64,000 nucleotides of DNA from Eutreptiella sp. 'Long Island Sound 2002'. Its lineage: Eukaryota > Euglenozoa > Euglenophyceae > Eutreptiales > Eutreptiaceae. The stretch spans positions 1,056,805 through 1,120,804 of the forward strand of contig OZ038394.1 in the NCBI GenBank assembly GCA_964036045.1. Direction: 5' to 3'. Under the pieces are notes generated by a model. It saw only the letters and a list, made by a program, of their open reading frames with translations, searched no databases and had not been told where the DNA came from. Position numbers and translations under genes: made by a program. Shown in pieces: positions 32,681 through 43,195 of the stretch; position 1 is the stretch's first letter, and every line of letters starts with the position of its first letter.

Positions 32681-33223
32681 CTAGTAATCACCACTAATTC
32701 CAGTACCAGACTGCTCTCCTTCGCTGCTGCTGTCTTCTAGATCAGGCAAAGCTTGAGAGGAGGAACCAGATTCACTCGAGGAGGGAGATTCTCGACCGGG
32801 TTTAAGGTTGGGTGGGGCGTTCATACAACAATCAGCACAAGTATGAACACCAGGCCAATGTTTATGGCCACAGTAAGGGCACTCTGACGGATGATCCTCG
32901 GTTTGCTGGGGAGATGCTACGAAGGTAACCTGGGGGGGAACACGCAGCGACCCAGAAGGAGTAATAGCCCCGCTAAAGTCCGACGATCTCAGAGTATCAG
33001 TGGAGATTCCAGAAGCAGAGTCAAGATTTCCTCTGCTACCATGTAACCGCTGCATAGTGGTTGATCTTTGTTGTGATTGCGAAGCCTGCAGCCTTGATGC
33101 CCCAGGGGTCGTAACGCCCGACACTGCCCCTGATATCTCCGAACCCACATAACCCTCTTCGGACCCATATCCAGCCTCTGGGAGCGACATATGCGAAGCA
33201 CTTGTAAGTCCAGTGAACTCCAT
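32681..33223 (-). CDS. Element B leader ORF starting inside the 5' LTR
   Basis: The ATG at 33223 is inside the LTR. The frame crosses the LTR end (33042) and the primer site, and continues to a TAG at 32681-32683 (180 codons). It contains a CPYCGHKHWPGVHTCADC zinc-ribbon-like cluster (about residues 114-131) and an acidic Ser-rich tail. The downstream gag is in the same frame, so the ORF may be the natural N-terminus of a longer gag made by readthrough. The same frame opens in the 3' LTR copy. Confidence 0.6.
   Translation of the reverse strand: MEFTGLTSASHMSLPEAGYGSEEGYVGSEISGAVSGVTTPGASRLQASQSQQRSTTMQRLHGSRGNLDSASGISTDTLRSSDFSGAITPSGSLRVPPQVTFVASPQQTEDHPSECPYCGHKHWPGVHTCADCCMNAPPNLKPGRESPSSSESGSSSQALPDLEDSSSEGEQSGTGISGDY
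33030..33041 (-). other. Primer-binding site of element B
   Basis: On the minus strand TGGTAGCAGAGG abuts the LTR end ...GTTACA. It equals the complement of a CCTCTGCTACCA tRNA 3' end, as in many eukaryotic initiator tRNA-Met. Confidence 0.85.
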
Positions 33224-33521
33224 GGTGGAATATGAAGAGTACGAAAACCCGGTCTACAAAAATGGAGCAGACATAGAATCTCAATGCGCATTCATCGCAC
33301 CTAATGACACGACGTGAAATCATTCGAAATAATTTAAATAAATCCGATTGGGAAATCACGAAAGACAAATGCGACTCGACGCGCGCTCACAGGCGACATC
33401 TGGCGGCGAACGGAAAACATGAAACAGAACGGAAAATTTACTGCACTAATGTACATCTGAGAATCATTGGAATTCTGATCACATCAGTGTATAATTGAGT
33501 GCTGTCACTGCTGCCGTTACA
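33042..33521 (-). repeat. 5' LTR of element B
   Basis: 480 bp, about 99% identical to 21680-22159. It is followed by the TSD CTGAG and the resumed gag of A. It also contains the first 60 codons of the leader ORF. Confidence 0.95.
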
Positions 33522-33526
33522 CTGAG

Positions 33527-35248
33527 TCTCTTGGAGGCAGGAGTAGAGGATCGGGGAGATCCTCCAACAGGTCCCTGACGCGGTCGGAGATCAACGAGGT
33601 GCTCCGAGGAGCCGCCTCTAAAACTGTTGGCGACCTCACTCAAGAGATTCGAGATAAACTGGAGCCCCTGATGATACCGCCCCAAGCCTCTCCTACCACG
33701 GTGGGAGTGTCACCCCATCGAGTACAGGCCAACCACCTGGTGGCAGGGCTGACAAACACCCTGGGGAGCCTGAGGAGCCGACCAATGCCGACCCCTGCAG
33801 CGATACCGAGAAGCCCTTTCATACCGAGAACGGCCCAGCCGCCCTACAGCCACGTGACGAATTCTACGAGAGCCGAGCTGGACCGGCTGGGGCTGACAAG
33901 CTTGAGGGCAATGGTTGACGTGGAGCCCTATGGCTCTAGTGATCTAGGCGGAGACCCCTACGATGATGAGCCGCCGTCGATGACTTCTGCTTCGCCCTCG
34001 GACGACGACGACCCGGAGGACCCCGAGAACCCAAGTGGGAAGAAGAAGAAGAAGAAGAGGAAGACCCGACGCCCTGAGGGACGCAGGTCTCAGGAGGCTA
34101 AGGCTATTGCCACCTCCAAAATCGTGGTGAACCTGCCTGAGTTCACAGGCAAGGACCTCAGCGAGTTCGCTGAGAATTTTGGCTGGTTTCTCCGATTGAC
34201 CGGCCAAACCCACGCTAGTGGACGGGTCAAGTGCGATCTGCTCCTGCAGTGCTGCAAGACCAAGTACCTGGAGAAGCAGGTCAGACAGATCGTGACTGAT
34301 TCCGCCACCTTTGCCGATGTGTCGGTTGCCTTGGAGAGGCAGTACCCGACCTATGAAACGGACCTCTCCATCAGGGCCGAGATCCAGAACCTGGCCGTGC
34401 TGCCCAACAACCCCAAACCTGGCAGGGTCTCTGAGCTGTTGGCTGACCTGGATCACTGGGCTGGGCGATTGACACCCGGTTCCTACAGCAGCGACGACCT
34501 GCTTTTCTGGTTGGTGGCTAAGCTCCCTCGAGAGCTGTGGGACGAGTGCCGTTCAACGGCAGAGCGCAAGGCTAGATCCCTCCGCTACGAGCATCTATGT
34601 GTACTACTCCTGGAGCTGGCGCTGGAGAAAGAAAGCGACCAGCACCTGAACAACTACCGTCCTGGAGGAGGAGGCTCTGGAAGCCATGGCAAAGGGTACC
34701 AAGGATCCAGACCTGGGCAGGGGACTACCCCAAAACACGCCCACGCCCGTATCATGGAAAACGTCAAGGAGCTCTTCTGGTGTGATGCCAGAGACGAGCA
34801 GGGCCACCTGCAGCACGCCCCTGACTGCGAGCAGCGAGACTGCTTCGTAGTCCAAGGGAAGCAGCAGGAGAAGAACACCGGCGCCAAGGCAAAGCTGCCG
34901 GATCACTACAGGTGTACAATCACCTGTGCCTTTTGCGGGAAGAGGAAGCACTACGAGGACGAGTGCTACCACAAGCAGCGTCTGTCGGCGAAGCTAAAAG
35001 GTGAGGATCCTGGCAAAGGCTCTGGCAAAGGTGGAGGCAAAGGCAAAGGCAACGACTCCGGCAAGGGCAAGTCGAAAGGACGTGGACAAGAGCAAGACAA
35101 GAGTCAAGGTGGACGAGGAGGAGGCGCTAACCGCCAGCCAGACAAGGACAACAAGAACACGGACAAGAACGGAGGCAACCCCAACCCTAATCCAGGGGGG
35201 AACTCCGAGCCCTCTGGAGGGCAGTCTGGTCCTACCACACGCTCATAA
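33527..35248 (+). pseudogene. gag: Element A gag, C-terminal part (capsid and nucleocapsid)
   Basis: Resumes the frame broken at 21679 (573 codons to TAA 35246). A capsid-like helical region is recognisable by comparison with D and E (LPEFTGKDLSEFAENFGWFL, YPTYETDLSIRAEI, LPRELWDECRST). Then come two Cys/His groups: C-x11-H-x3-C-x4-C (around 34783-34845) and the classical knuckle CAFCGKRKHYEDEC. The tail is Gly/Lys/Asp-rich. The frame after the TAA is open and leads, through a TGA at 35390, into the protease, so pol expression by readthrough is plausible. Confidence 0.8.
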
Positions 35249-36836
35249 ACGCAGGCCCAGCAAGGACAAGGAGCCAAGCGTGAGCATGAAGGTGGTGATG
35301 ACGGCAACGCTAAGAAGAGGAGCCTTTTCATGAGGATGGCCCGCAAATTGCGGAACAAGGGGTTCGAGGTGACCTGTCCCGCGGAGTTCTGACGGGGACG
35401 CTCCGCTGGCACCCAGGACCTGGTGTTTTGGGTGTGTATCCGACTAGGGGGACGTGAATACCTGGGGGTATTGGATACTGGTGCCACCATATCTATAGTG
35501 GCCAAGAAAATTTTACCTTGTGGGAGCCTGAAGAACACCATGACCACCGGGGCTATACGAATGGGGGATGGACATGTGGTGCACAGCTGCGGGGACTGTG
35601 AAGTGGAGGTACCTATGGGCTCCCGGACTATCGCCCATCGGTTCTATGTGATGGACACTGAGGCCTTCGACTTTGTATTGGGGACTGACTTCTTCGTGCA
35701 GCACTCCCAGATACAATCCCTGACGCTGCAAGCGCCCTACCTCCTCTACGTGGACCACGGCAGTGGCAGAGAGTCTGTGCCACTGGAGCAGTCGGAACAT
35801 ACCTCGAGCTACCTGAGGCTATCAAAGGAGGAGCCTTCGAACATGATGGCGGCCTCCAAAACTGAGGACTATCAACTATTGGGGGAAGTCCTAGACCAAG
35901 GTCTGAAGGAGTTTGGTTACTCTAGAGAAGACCTGAATGTGGAGTTGTTCGCCAGCGACAAGCAGCATGTACTGGACCTTTACTGCAGCAAGGGGAAGAA
36001 CTGCAGCTACAAATCTTACTGGCCCTCTTTAGGGATGGCCTACTGGAACCCCGGGTTCAGTGAACTGGGGAAGGTCCTGACCAAGGCCGCCTTGGAACGT
36101 TCCCGTATGGTCCTGTGTTCCCCCGATTGGGGAGCCCATGGGGGCAACGAGTACTGGCGAAACCTCCTGGACAGGCTGACTATCAGCTCTGTTCGGTTAC
36201 CTGATGAGGCCATCTACGTGCCTCTGGGGCGTAAGACGCCTATTGGGAAACCCGGATGGGGGAGTATGCTCAGCGTTGTGGACGGAGGTCTTACCTCCAT
36301 CCCCTGGGTGGATCTGGACCCGACTCTGGTCCAGGCTATACAACGAGAAAGCGATGGACTCGCCTTGGGTGACTTGAAGGATCGACTACGACCTCAAGAT
36401 GCTATTGAGACTATACCCGGAGGAGATGAGTACGTCGTGACTGACGCCAACGCCCCCAACTCTCCCTGCCATGTACCTGTTCCTGATGGAGTCTCTGAGT
36501 GTGGACTATCCGAGCTACCTAGCTCTATCCACTCAGATGACGAAACTGAGCACGATGCCTTCTTTGTGCAGACCTGTGTGGAGGAAGTGGAGAACGCCGA
36601 GTACGTCGCCCCACTGAAACCCCTACTCTCCATGAGGGTGGAAGACCCCGTGGACGAAGAGCTGGACCCTCGATCCAGGCTAAGGGAGTATGTGGACTCC
36701 AAGAGGAAGTTGGTGGCGAAAAAGCTATGCTACGCTAAGCCTACCCGCAGCTCATGGCCACTGAAGCAAGGATGTATGGGAGATCTATCCCAATTGAAGG
36801 AGGACCTCGAACAGAAGATCTCCAGCTGGCAAAGGG
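35249..36836 (+). pseudogene. pol: Element A pol, protease and methyltransferase-like part (interrupted by D)
   Basis: Same frame as gag. After the gag TAA there are about 47 codons, a TGA (35390-35392), then LVFWVCIRLGG and the aspartic protease GVLDTGATISIV with a MGDGHVVHS flap-like block. About 130 residues later the added domain reads VELFASDKQHVLDLYC, MAYWNPGFSELGKV and LCSPDWG, with NPGF where relatives have NPPF. The linker to RT is acidic. The frame stops making sense at 36837, where the D LTR begins; the apparent C-terminus to 36901 is LTR sequence. It resumes at 59426. Confidence 0.85.
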
Positions 36837-37545
36837 AGAAAGATGTCCTTGATTTATGCCCTAGATATTTTGATGAAATCCTGCAGGTTTTGAAGTTGTA
36901 AACCCAAACCAAAGCAGGAAGTAGAGCAAGAACAGGATGTGGATCCAATCAATGATTGGTTTTGGATTCCAGTGTAACACAGAAGGGCTGCAGATAGACA
37001 ATGCAGGTTTATACACAAAGATTCAATCACAAATGGATAATACAGAAGATTTTATATGAAAATTGGACTGACTCAGGCCTCCAAGATAGCATTAGGCACT
37101 TCATATGCACTCGTTTGGGTGAAATCGTGCTGGTTAGGAATGTGGGGCATAGATGTCAGGCCAACACAGAAAATGACTTGGCCAAGCAACTGAATTCAGA
37201 AACAGTTGAAAAGTAGAACCACAATAAGTGGTAGTAACAATTGAGTATAGGGGTCTTGGGGTGGGAGACCACTAGGCTTAACCTCCAAGGCCTAAAGCAT
37301 GAAATGCCTATTTTATTTCGGTATATCCTCCATGAAGGAAGGTACCTCCGCTCAGTTGAGTGGTAAGGGTGAACTTCATGGGGGGCTAGGGTCACAACCC
37401 TAGTTACTTTGAGAAAGTGTACTTTGGGCTACAAAAGAGAGATAAAAATACTTAAGTTAGTTTTAGCATCAACAAAAGGGTTTTAAGGGGGGCTTGGCCT
37501 GGATCAAGCCCTCCAAGAAAGACATGGCAGTGACTTTTTCTTACT
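36837..37545 (-). repeat. 3' LTR of element D
   Basis: 709 bp, about 98% identical to 58712-59420. Confidence 0.92.
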
Positions 37546-40108
37546 CCCCACTAAAGTACTAGTTAACTAAGCTAGTAGGACCAAGGAAAAAGGCTCAAAT
37601 ATTCCCAAAATTACCTCAGAAAATGCATTAAACTTACCAAAAACATCCTCATCAGTTCATAGAAGCCTATCACACTGTAGGTACCCTCCAAAAACAGTGT
37701 AATGTACCGTGAATGATGTCCCTTCGATGGGGCATTCCTCAAAAGTCGCCAGCGTGCGACGAAAACTTTTGGAAAAAATTTGGGGGTAGTGGGGTTTGAA
37801 CCCAGGACTCCCTCCCTAGAGCACATATGCTTGCCCACTAGGGTACAGTCCAATGCTCTGATGCGGACGCCTATCGCTGTATAAACAGCGTTTTAGTAAA
37901 CGTCCTGACCCAGGGCCAGGACGGAGCAATACTCCCAACAGAGGACACAAATCTTCAGGAGCTGGAAAAAATAGAAAATGTAACCAACAGGGAGTGATTC
38001 CTGCGTTTAGCGGAAGGGGTTGCGATTTAGCAAGTGAAATCGTTAAAAATCGACGAAACCACGCGGGAAATCGTCATTTTTACACATAACTCAAAGTCGC
38101 AGACAAGCGCAAAGGAAGCGGACTTCAAAAACAAGGTTGCGCAAGCGTAAACGGCTTTTGAAAAAGAAGGTATGAGCTGTAGTTTTTAAAGTTCTAAAGG
38201 AAATTTTTGCACAGTTGCATCAAAATTTTTATAAACTTCAGGGAAAAGTATTCAAATTCAACCCACACCACAGAGCAGGTGGACAACCCACCTCTCAGGT
38301 ATGCCAGTGTCATCCCACACGCATGCATTGCGTTTGTGTTGGTTGCTTCGCTAAAACGTTAGGGTTGTCAACGCTGTGTTCGTTGGGGGTACAGGCGCTC
38401 ATCTCCTTTGCTCTGCACAGGTCAAAACAGGAATGAAAGGTATGCTATGCGAATGGAGCGCGCAGCGCGCACGTAGGGTTAGAATATGCGCTGTGCTCGC
38501 GATGCATGTGCCTAATCGAGGCATTCAGACGCTGTGACGCTTTCCCTGTACCCCAATTCATCCTTGATTTCTCTTCACAGGTAAGGAAAGGAAAGTGTTT
38601 GCTCGTGTGTAGCCGTAGCGTTAAAGTAGGGTTGCTTAAAACGCTTAGGCTTGTTCAAAACTCGCAATAAGGTTGCTTTGCGTTCGCTTCACTTCGGCAT
38701 TCACACGATGCATGGTGAGTAAGGTAGGTTAGCCCAGGAGGAGCTCACCTCCTGGTTGAATCAGTGATTATGGTTCCGCCTCCCTTCCCTGCGTGCACAC
38801 GATGCATTAAAGGGTAGGCCACGCGAAATGCGCACGGTAAACCTTGTTTAGGTTACCCAGGGGCTCCTCGGTACGTTCTTTAAGAGAACCTGAGGAGTCT
38901 CTTAAGGCTTGCTTGCTTGACAGGGTGTGTATGAGGACAGTGTATTATAGGTCACACTGAGAAGTGTATAATACGTGGAGTGTGGCTTGGTTCCTCAGCC
39001 GCAAACACCCCTTCATTTGCCTCTGTTGTACAGGTGGGAGAGGTTCAGGGTAATTGGTGCACGCAGCAGCTGCCTTCGGCGGCTACCCAGTTTTCTGCCC
39101 CAGCAAAACAGGGGCGCTGATCACACAATCAATTGACTGTGCCTCAGCCAGGAGTGGCGAGGGCAGTTCGACTCCATCGACATCCGCGCTGTGCACGCAG
39201 CAAGAGCACCCCTTCCCTCCAAGCCCTAGCAGGGAAACGTGTTGTGACGTCCTTGTTAGGCCACAGTTGCTCAGCAGCGCTTTGTTCTCTTGTCTTCTTC
39301 ACAGGAGGGTCATTAGGACCCGAGACATCCTTGACAGCAACACCAAGTAGCGTGTGTAGGGGTTAGGGTCAGCAGGCCTGGCAGGAGTTGAGTGCAAGTG
39401 ATGAGTGCTCACTCTGCCTTCGAAGGCCGTCGCTGGCGTTACTGAGTGTAGTGTAGTGGTGTCTCCTGTCCCGCGTGCTTTTCCTCGTGGGCAGGGGAGT
39501 GCGTTAGCTTTTGGCCCTTAGCAAAAATAAGCGTTTTGTATGCCCTTAGCACACTTGGCCATCCCTCCCCTCTAGTAGGTAGGGCTTTTGCCATCTTCCC
39601 CCAAGGATAGGCGCCAGCACAGAAATTGGGCGCCATAGGAGTGGTAATAGTACCTGATTAGGACCTTCGGTCCGACGCCAGCGAAGCCCGGTCTCCGGGA
39701 GCCACGCCGGGGAGAGAAGTGAGACACACACAGACATACGTAGCACACATAGGGGTATGGTAAACCCTGTAAGGAAGGGTAGAACCTTATGGGTCTGGAG
39801 CAGTCAGGGGTCTGAACTGTGGGCTCGCTTGTCCCCAAGGAGGGAAGACACACCTTGCCTCATAACACCTTGCTTGTCATTCCCCCCTGGTGTAGTAAGC
39901 CACCGTTCTTCGTTGGCTCCCCAAGGTCATTACATCAGGGCAGTCCCATGCAACACATGGTCAACAAGGCATACACTCGCTGGGTGGCTGCAATCCTGAT
40001 AAGCGGCCATCTGGCCCACGCTGGAAACCATAGGCATGGGTCTGCAGGGCACAGACAGGGTCAGTGCAGTGTCCAGTAAGCAGTAGTCAGTAGACTGACA
40101 CAGGGAAA
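37546..40108 (-). other. 3' untranslated region of element D
   Basis: About 2.5 kb without supported ORFs. 38700-39780 aligns, reverse-complemented, with the 3' region of A (62930-63996), showing conserved non-coding sequence within this family. The conserved part includes short inverted repeats such as CCTGAGGAGTC near GGCTCCTCGG (38868-38900). A TTTTCTTACTCCCC junction at 37536-37549 gives a GGGG polypurine tract next to the LTR. Confidence 0.7.
37793..37862 (-). other. tRNA-like A/B-box segment
   Basis: On the minus strand CCCTAGTGGGCAAGC resembles an A box and GGGTTCAAACCC a B box, with the right spacing for a tRNA body. The acceptor stem does not close. It shares TAGTGG...GTCCTGGGTTCAA with 20443-20512. 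It is probably a SINE-type head, not a functional tRNA. Confidence 0.45.
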
Positions 40109-43100
40109 TTAGTTTTGCTTTCTACGCTGGGACATAGTCTCAGCACGGGTTAGGAGCTGCCCCTCGTTGTTCTCAACGAGGTAGGTGCGGGAGATGAGGT
40201 TGATACTCCCGTCTGGTTGTATGAAGGCTGACATAGGTTCCCAGGTCGCCTCAGATAACCCATAGCCATCCCACAGGGTTAGGAATTTCCAGCCCTGTTT
40301 ATACTCGTGGCGAGCAATACCTGCAACCACGTAGTAACCATCGAGTGCCATCTCATCGGCAGTCATCTCTTCGAGTTCGTCTGCCTCCTCTGGACTGGCA
40401 GCGTTCTCTAGGTCTATACGCTCAACCTCACTGTCGCTGAGGCGCCACTCATCCCAAGACAAGTTGTCAGGGGAGTGATAGTGCCTCAACTGTTTAGGTG
40501 CACACAGCAGTTCACCACCTAGTCGTGGACTGCACCTGACATGGATCCTGGATCCATCTATCCTGATGATACGATAGGGTCCAAAATAAGGGTCCTGTAG
40601 GCAGTTACGTGGCCAGGAGGGTAGGCGTGAATGGTGTACCAACACAAGGTCACCAACCTTGAAGCTGGCAGGTCGCCGTAGGCGGTTCCGTCGGCTCAGC
40701 TCACGGTCATGAATGTGTCTCAGGTTAGTCCCAGCCTGGTTAGCCAGAGACTGCTTGTGTTCTAGCCAATCTCCCACAGGGCTCTTGAAGTCCTCAGGAA
40801 AGGGGGTTTCGAAGAACCAAGCAGGTCGTCCTCCATGGAACAGTTTGTGGGGGGTGAAACCCGTAGAGGAGCTCCGCTGTGAGTTCATGGTCAGCACTGC
40901 CCAGGGCACCAGGCGTACCCAGTCCTTGGTACGCTCCTGTTTCATCAGGATTCTTAAGTTTTGCTCCACCACACGGTTCTGTCTCTCACAGAGAGGATTA
41001 GACGTGTGGGTATAGGGCACACCTGTGGTTACCTCCACGTTGAGGGCATTTAGCACTCGTTTGTACCACCCAGTGTCACTGCGGATGCGTACATCCTCAT
41101 CTGAGTGCACCTGCTTAGGTGCTCCATAGGGTTTGAACCATTGTTCGACCAACATTTTCACGGTCTGCTCACCTGTGATTTTCTTATTGCAAGGGAACAC
41201 ACGGGTGAAGCGAGATAGGCCACAGGTGACCACTAGGCAACTATCATAGCCGCCGAAGCGTGGTAGGCCGTGGATGTAATCCACGTAGAGAAGAGAGTTA
41301 GCACCGTAGGGTATGGGTAAGCTGGAGATCAGGCCCCTATCCCTGCTGTCGCTCTGCTTGCTGGCATGACAGCCACAAGCATCCACAATGGTCTGCATAC
41401 GCGACCTCAGTTCAGTCAGGGTTAGACTAGAGTAGAAACACTCACGGAAGAAGTCCACTGAGCGATTAGCGCCAGTGTGACCAGAACTTAGATGGGACCA
41501 CTGTAGGCACCCATCCAGTCGTGCCTCAGGCACCACAATTCGGTCCTCGTAGAAGAGGTACTGATTGTTTTTATACCACTGGTGCCCGTCAATGACACGG
41601 GGTTCGAGACCAGTGCTGAGGGTTCGGAGAATTTCTTCATACTCTGACTGATAGTCGGTTAGACTCCAACCCTCCAGGATTCCAGCAGTGCGCATGGAAA
41701 GGTCAAGCTGGACATCCATACGCTGGAAAGCCTCTCTGGCGAGCGCCTCAGAGCTCTCACCAATAAGCGCATCGAAGTTGTTGCGCGATATATAGTCAGA
41801 CAGTTCATTCTTTATCCCGGGGATATGATGCACTGTCAGCCTGAACTGGCTCAGGTAAGTCCACCACCGTTTTAGCTTTGCTTTCTCTGGTGGTGGGCCC
41901 TTCTGAAAAGACTTTACAGGCTCCTGGTCACACAGCGAGACAATAGGGTTAGATCCCAGGAGTCGGGATTGTGACGAAAGCACCAACATACCGGCCAGGA
42001 GTTCCTGGTCATAGGTGCTGTAATTGGAACGCGCTTGGTTCCATTTCCAGTTCCAGTGTCCCAGTGGCACCAGTCGCCACTCACTGGTAGGATAGTCATG
42101 TTTCATCGAACCATCACGGTTCAGTCCACTGGTACCATAATGGCAGTGGGTTAGTTCAGCGGGGTTAAGCTCCTGCCATTGGTAGATCGTACCACCCCCC
42201 CCTACATCACTGGCATCAGTGATCAGGACTATCTCACCCTCGGGGCGGGGTACTCCCAGGCAGTTGGAGGAGGCAATCTTCTTCTTCAACTCCTGGAAAC
42301 ACTCTTCCTCTCTGGCGGTCCACCTCCAGGGAGTAGTGTTCTTGATAAGGTCAGTGAGGGGGGCAGAGGAGTAAGTAGAATTGTGGATGTGACGCCAATA
42401 GAAATTACAGGCGCCCACAAAACTCCTCACATCGTGTAGACCCTTCTTAGGGTCATCGCAAATCTGCATGTCTTGTAGGGGCTGCATCTTAGACGCGGCT
42501 GGTTTCCACCAGCCATACCCCACGTCGAAACCCAAATACTCCATCTCCTCTTTCATAAACTCACATTTTTCGAGTTTGATTCGGAGATGGTTTTCTTGAC
42601 AGACAATGAAAAATTCACGGAGGAGAAGGACATGGTCCTCTTTGGTATTAGTACCCAAACTCACGTCGTCGATGTGAGCCTCCATTTCTGCACCCCGAGA
42701 AATCAACTCCTGTACTAGAGGCCTGCGCCTCAGTATGTACAAAATTTTGTTCATTAGCTCTTGGAAGAGCGCTGGGGCATAAGCCACCCCAAAAGGCATA
42801 ACCTTCCACTTAAAGACACGGCCCTTAGGGGTTATAAAAGCCAGCAGCTCCTGAGCTGCGGCGGTTAGGTCCACCTGCCAGAAACCAGAGCGTTTGTCCT
42901 TTCTGGTATTGTACCTGCATTTGGCAATACGCTCCAGGGTATTTTCCATGTTAGGAATACTCCCTGAATGGTTCTGGGTTTTCTTGTTGACCTCACCATA
43001 GTCTACAACCAGTCGTAGGGCAGTCGACCCTGGTTTGGCTACCAGGAAACAGGGACTGCAGTGATGGGGGTAGTCCCCCTGCTTATATTCTTCAACGAGG

Positions 43101-43195
43101 CCAGCATCAATACATTCCTGGATCTGGCGCTCGATTTCTTCAACCTGTTCCTGTGGAGCGGGATAGGGACGACGCCTCACTCGCGTTTTTTCAAA
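40109..43195 (-). CDS. pol: Element D pol: RT, RNase H, integrase, chromodomain
   Basis: Unbroken 1023-codon frame downstream of a TAA at 43196-43198 (relatives have Glu there). RT has LVAKPGSTALRLVVDYGEVN, KDKRSGFWQVDLT (motif A), VMPFGVAYAPALFQE and AHIDDVSLGT: the catalytic box is HIDD, not YIDD. RNase H has LITDASDVGGGG (Asp322), TYDQELLAG, LCDQEPVKSF and NELSDYISRN. Integrase has an H...H then C-x-C finger (SSGHTG...CGCHASK) and D, D, E in YVDYIHG, HSDEDVRI and LCERQNR. A chromodomain lies near the C-terminus (HEYKQGWKFLTLWDGYGL, then EATWEPMSAF). Only the upstream break and E keep the element from coding. Confidence 0.9.
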   Translation of the reverse strand, partial: FEKTRVRRRPYPAPQEQVEEIERQIQECIDAGLVEEYKQGDYPHHCSPCFLVAKPGSTALRLVVDYGEVNKKTQNHSGSIPNMENTLERIAKCRYNTRKDKRSGFWQVDLTAAAQELLAFITPKGRVFKWKVMPFGVAYAPALFQELMNKILYILRRRPLVQELISRGAEMEAHIDDVSLGTNTKEDHVLLLREFFIVCQENHLRIKLEKCEFMKEEMEYLGFDVGYGWWKPAASKMQPLQDMQICDDPKKGLHDVRSFVGACNFYWRHIHNSTYSSAPLTDLIKNTTPWRWTAREEECFQELKKKIASSNCLGVPRPEGEIVLITDASDVGGGGTIYQWQELNPAELTHCHYGTSGLNRDGSMKHDYPTSEWRLVPLGHWNWKWNQARSNYSTYDQELLAGMLVLSSQSRLLGSNPIVSLCDQEPVKSFQKGPPPEKAKLKRWWTYLSQFRLTVHHIPGIKNELSDYISRNNFDALIGESSEALAREAFQRMDVQLDLSMRTAGILEGWSLTDYQSEYEEILRTLSTGLEPRVIDGHQWYKNNQYLFYEDRIVVPEARLDGCLQWSHLSSGHTGANRSVDFFRECFYSSLTLTELRSRMQTIVDACGCHASKQSDSRDRGLISSLPIPYGANSLLYVDYIHGLPRFGGYDSCLVVTCGLSRFTRVFPCNKKITGEQTVKMLVEQWFKPYGAPKQVHSDEDVRIRSDTGWYKRVLNALNVEVTTGVPYTHTSNPLCERQNRVVEQNLRILMKQERTKDWVRLVPWAVLTMNSQRSSSTGFTPHKLFHGGRPAWFFETPFPEDFKSPVGDWLEHKQSLANQAGTNLRHIHDRELSRRNRLRRPASFKVGDLVLVHHSRLPSWPRNCLQDPYFGPYRIIRIDGSRIHVRCSPRLGGELLCAPKQLRHYHSPDNLSWDEWRLSDSEVERIDLENAASPEEADELEEMTADEMALDGYYVVAGIARHEYKQGWKFLTLWDGYGLSEATWEPMSAFIQPDGSINLISRTYLVENNEGQLLTRAETMSQRRKQN

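Larger units (their letters stand above)
21680..33521 (-). mobile_element. LTR retrotransposon B (Ty3-like chromodomain element), complete
   Basis: 480-bp LTRs at 21680-22159 and 33042-33521, both reading TGTAACCG...CCGTTACA. A perfect 5-bp TSD CTGAG lies at 21675-21679 and 33522-33526. A primer site abuts the 5' LTR and a G-rich polypurine tract abuts the 3' LTR. Internal order on the minus strand: LTR-spanning ORF, gag, protease, methyltransferase-like domain, RT, RNase H, integrase, chromodomain. The LTRs differ at about 5 positions by eye. The pol is broken by a duplicated 529-bp segment with a 1026-bp insert. It sits inside the gag of A in opposite orientation. Confidence 0.95.

Noticed and set aside
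36837-36901. C-terminus KDVLDLCPRYFDEILQVLKL of the A protease frame
   Set aside because: It is D LTR sequence; the same reading occurs at the other D LTR (58716 onwards).
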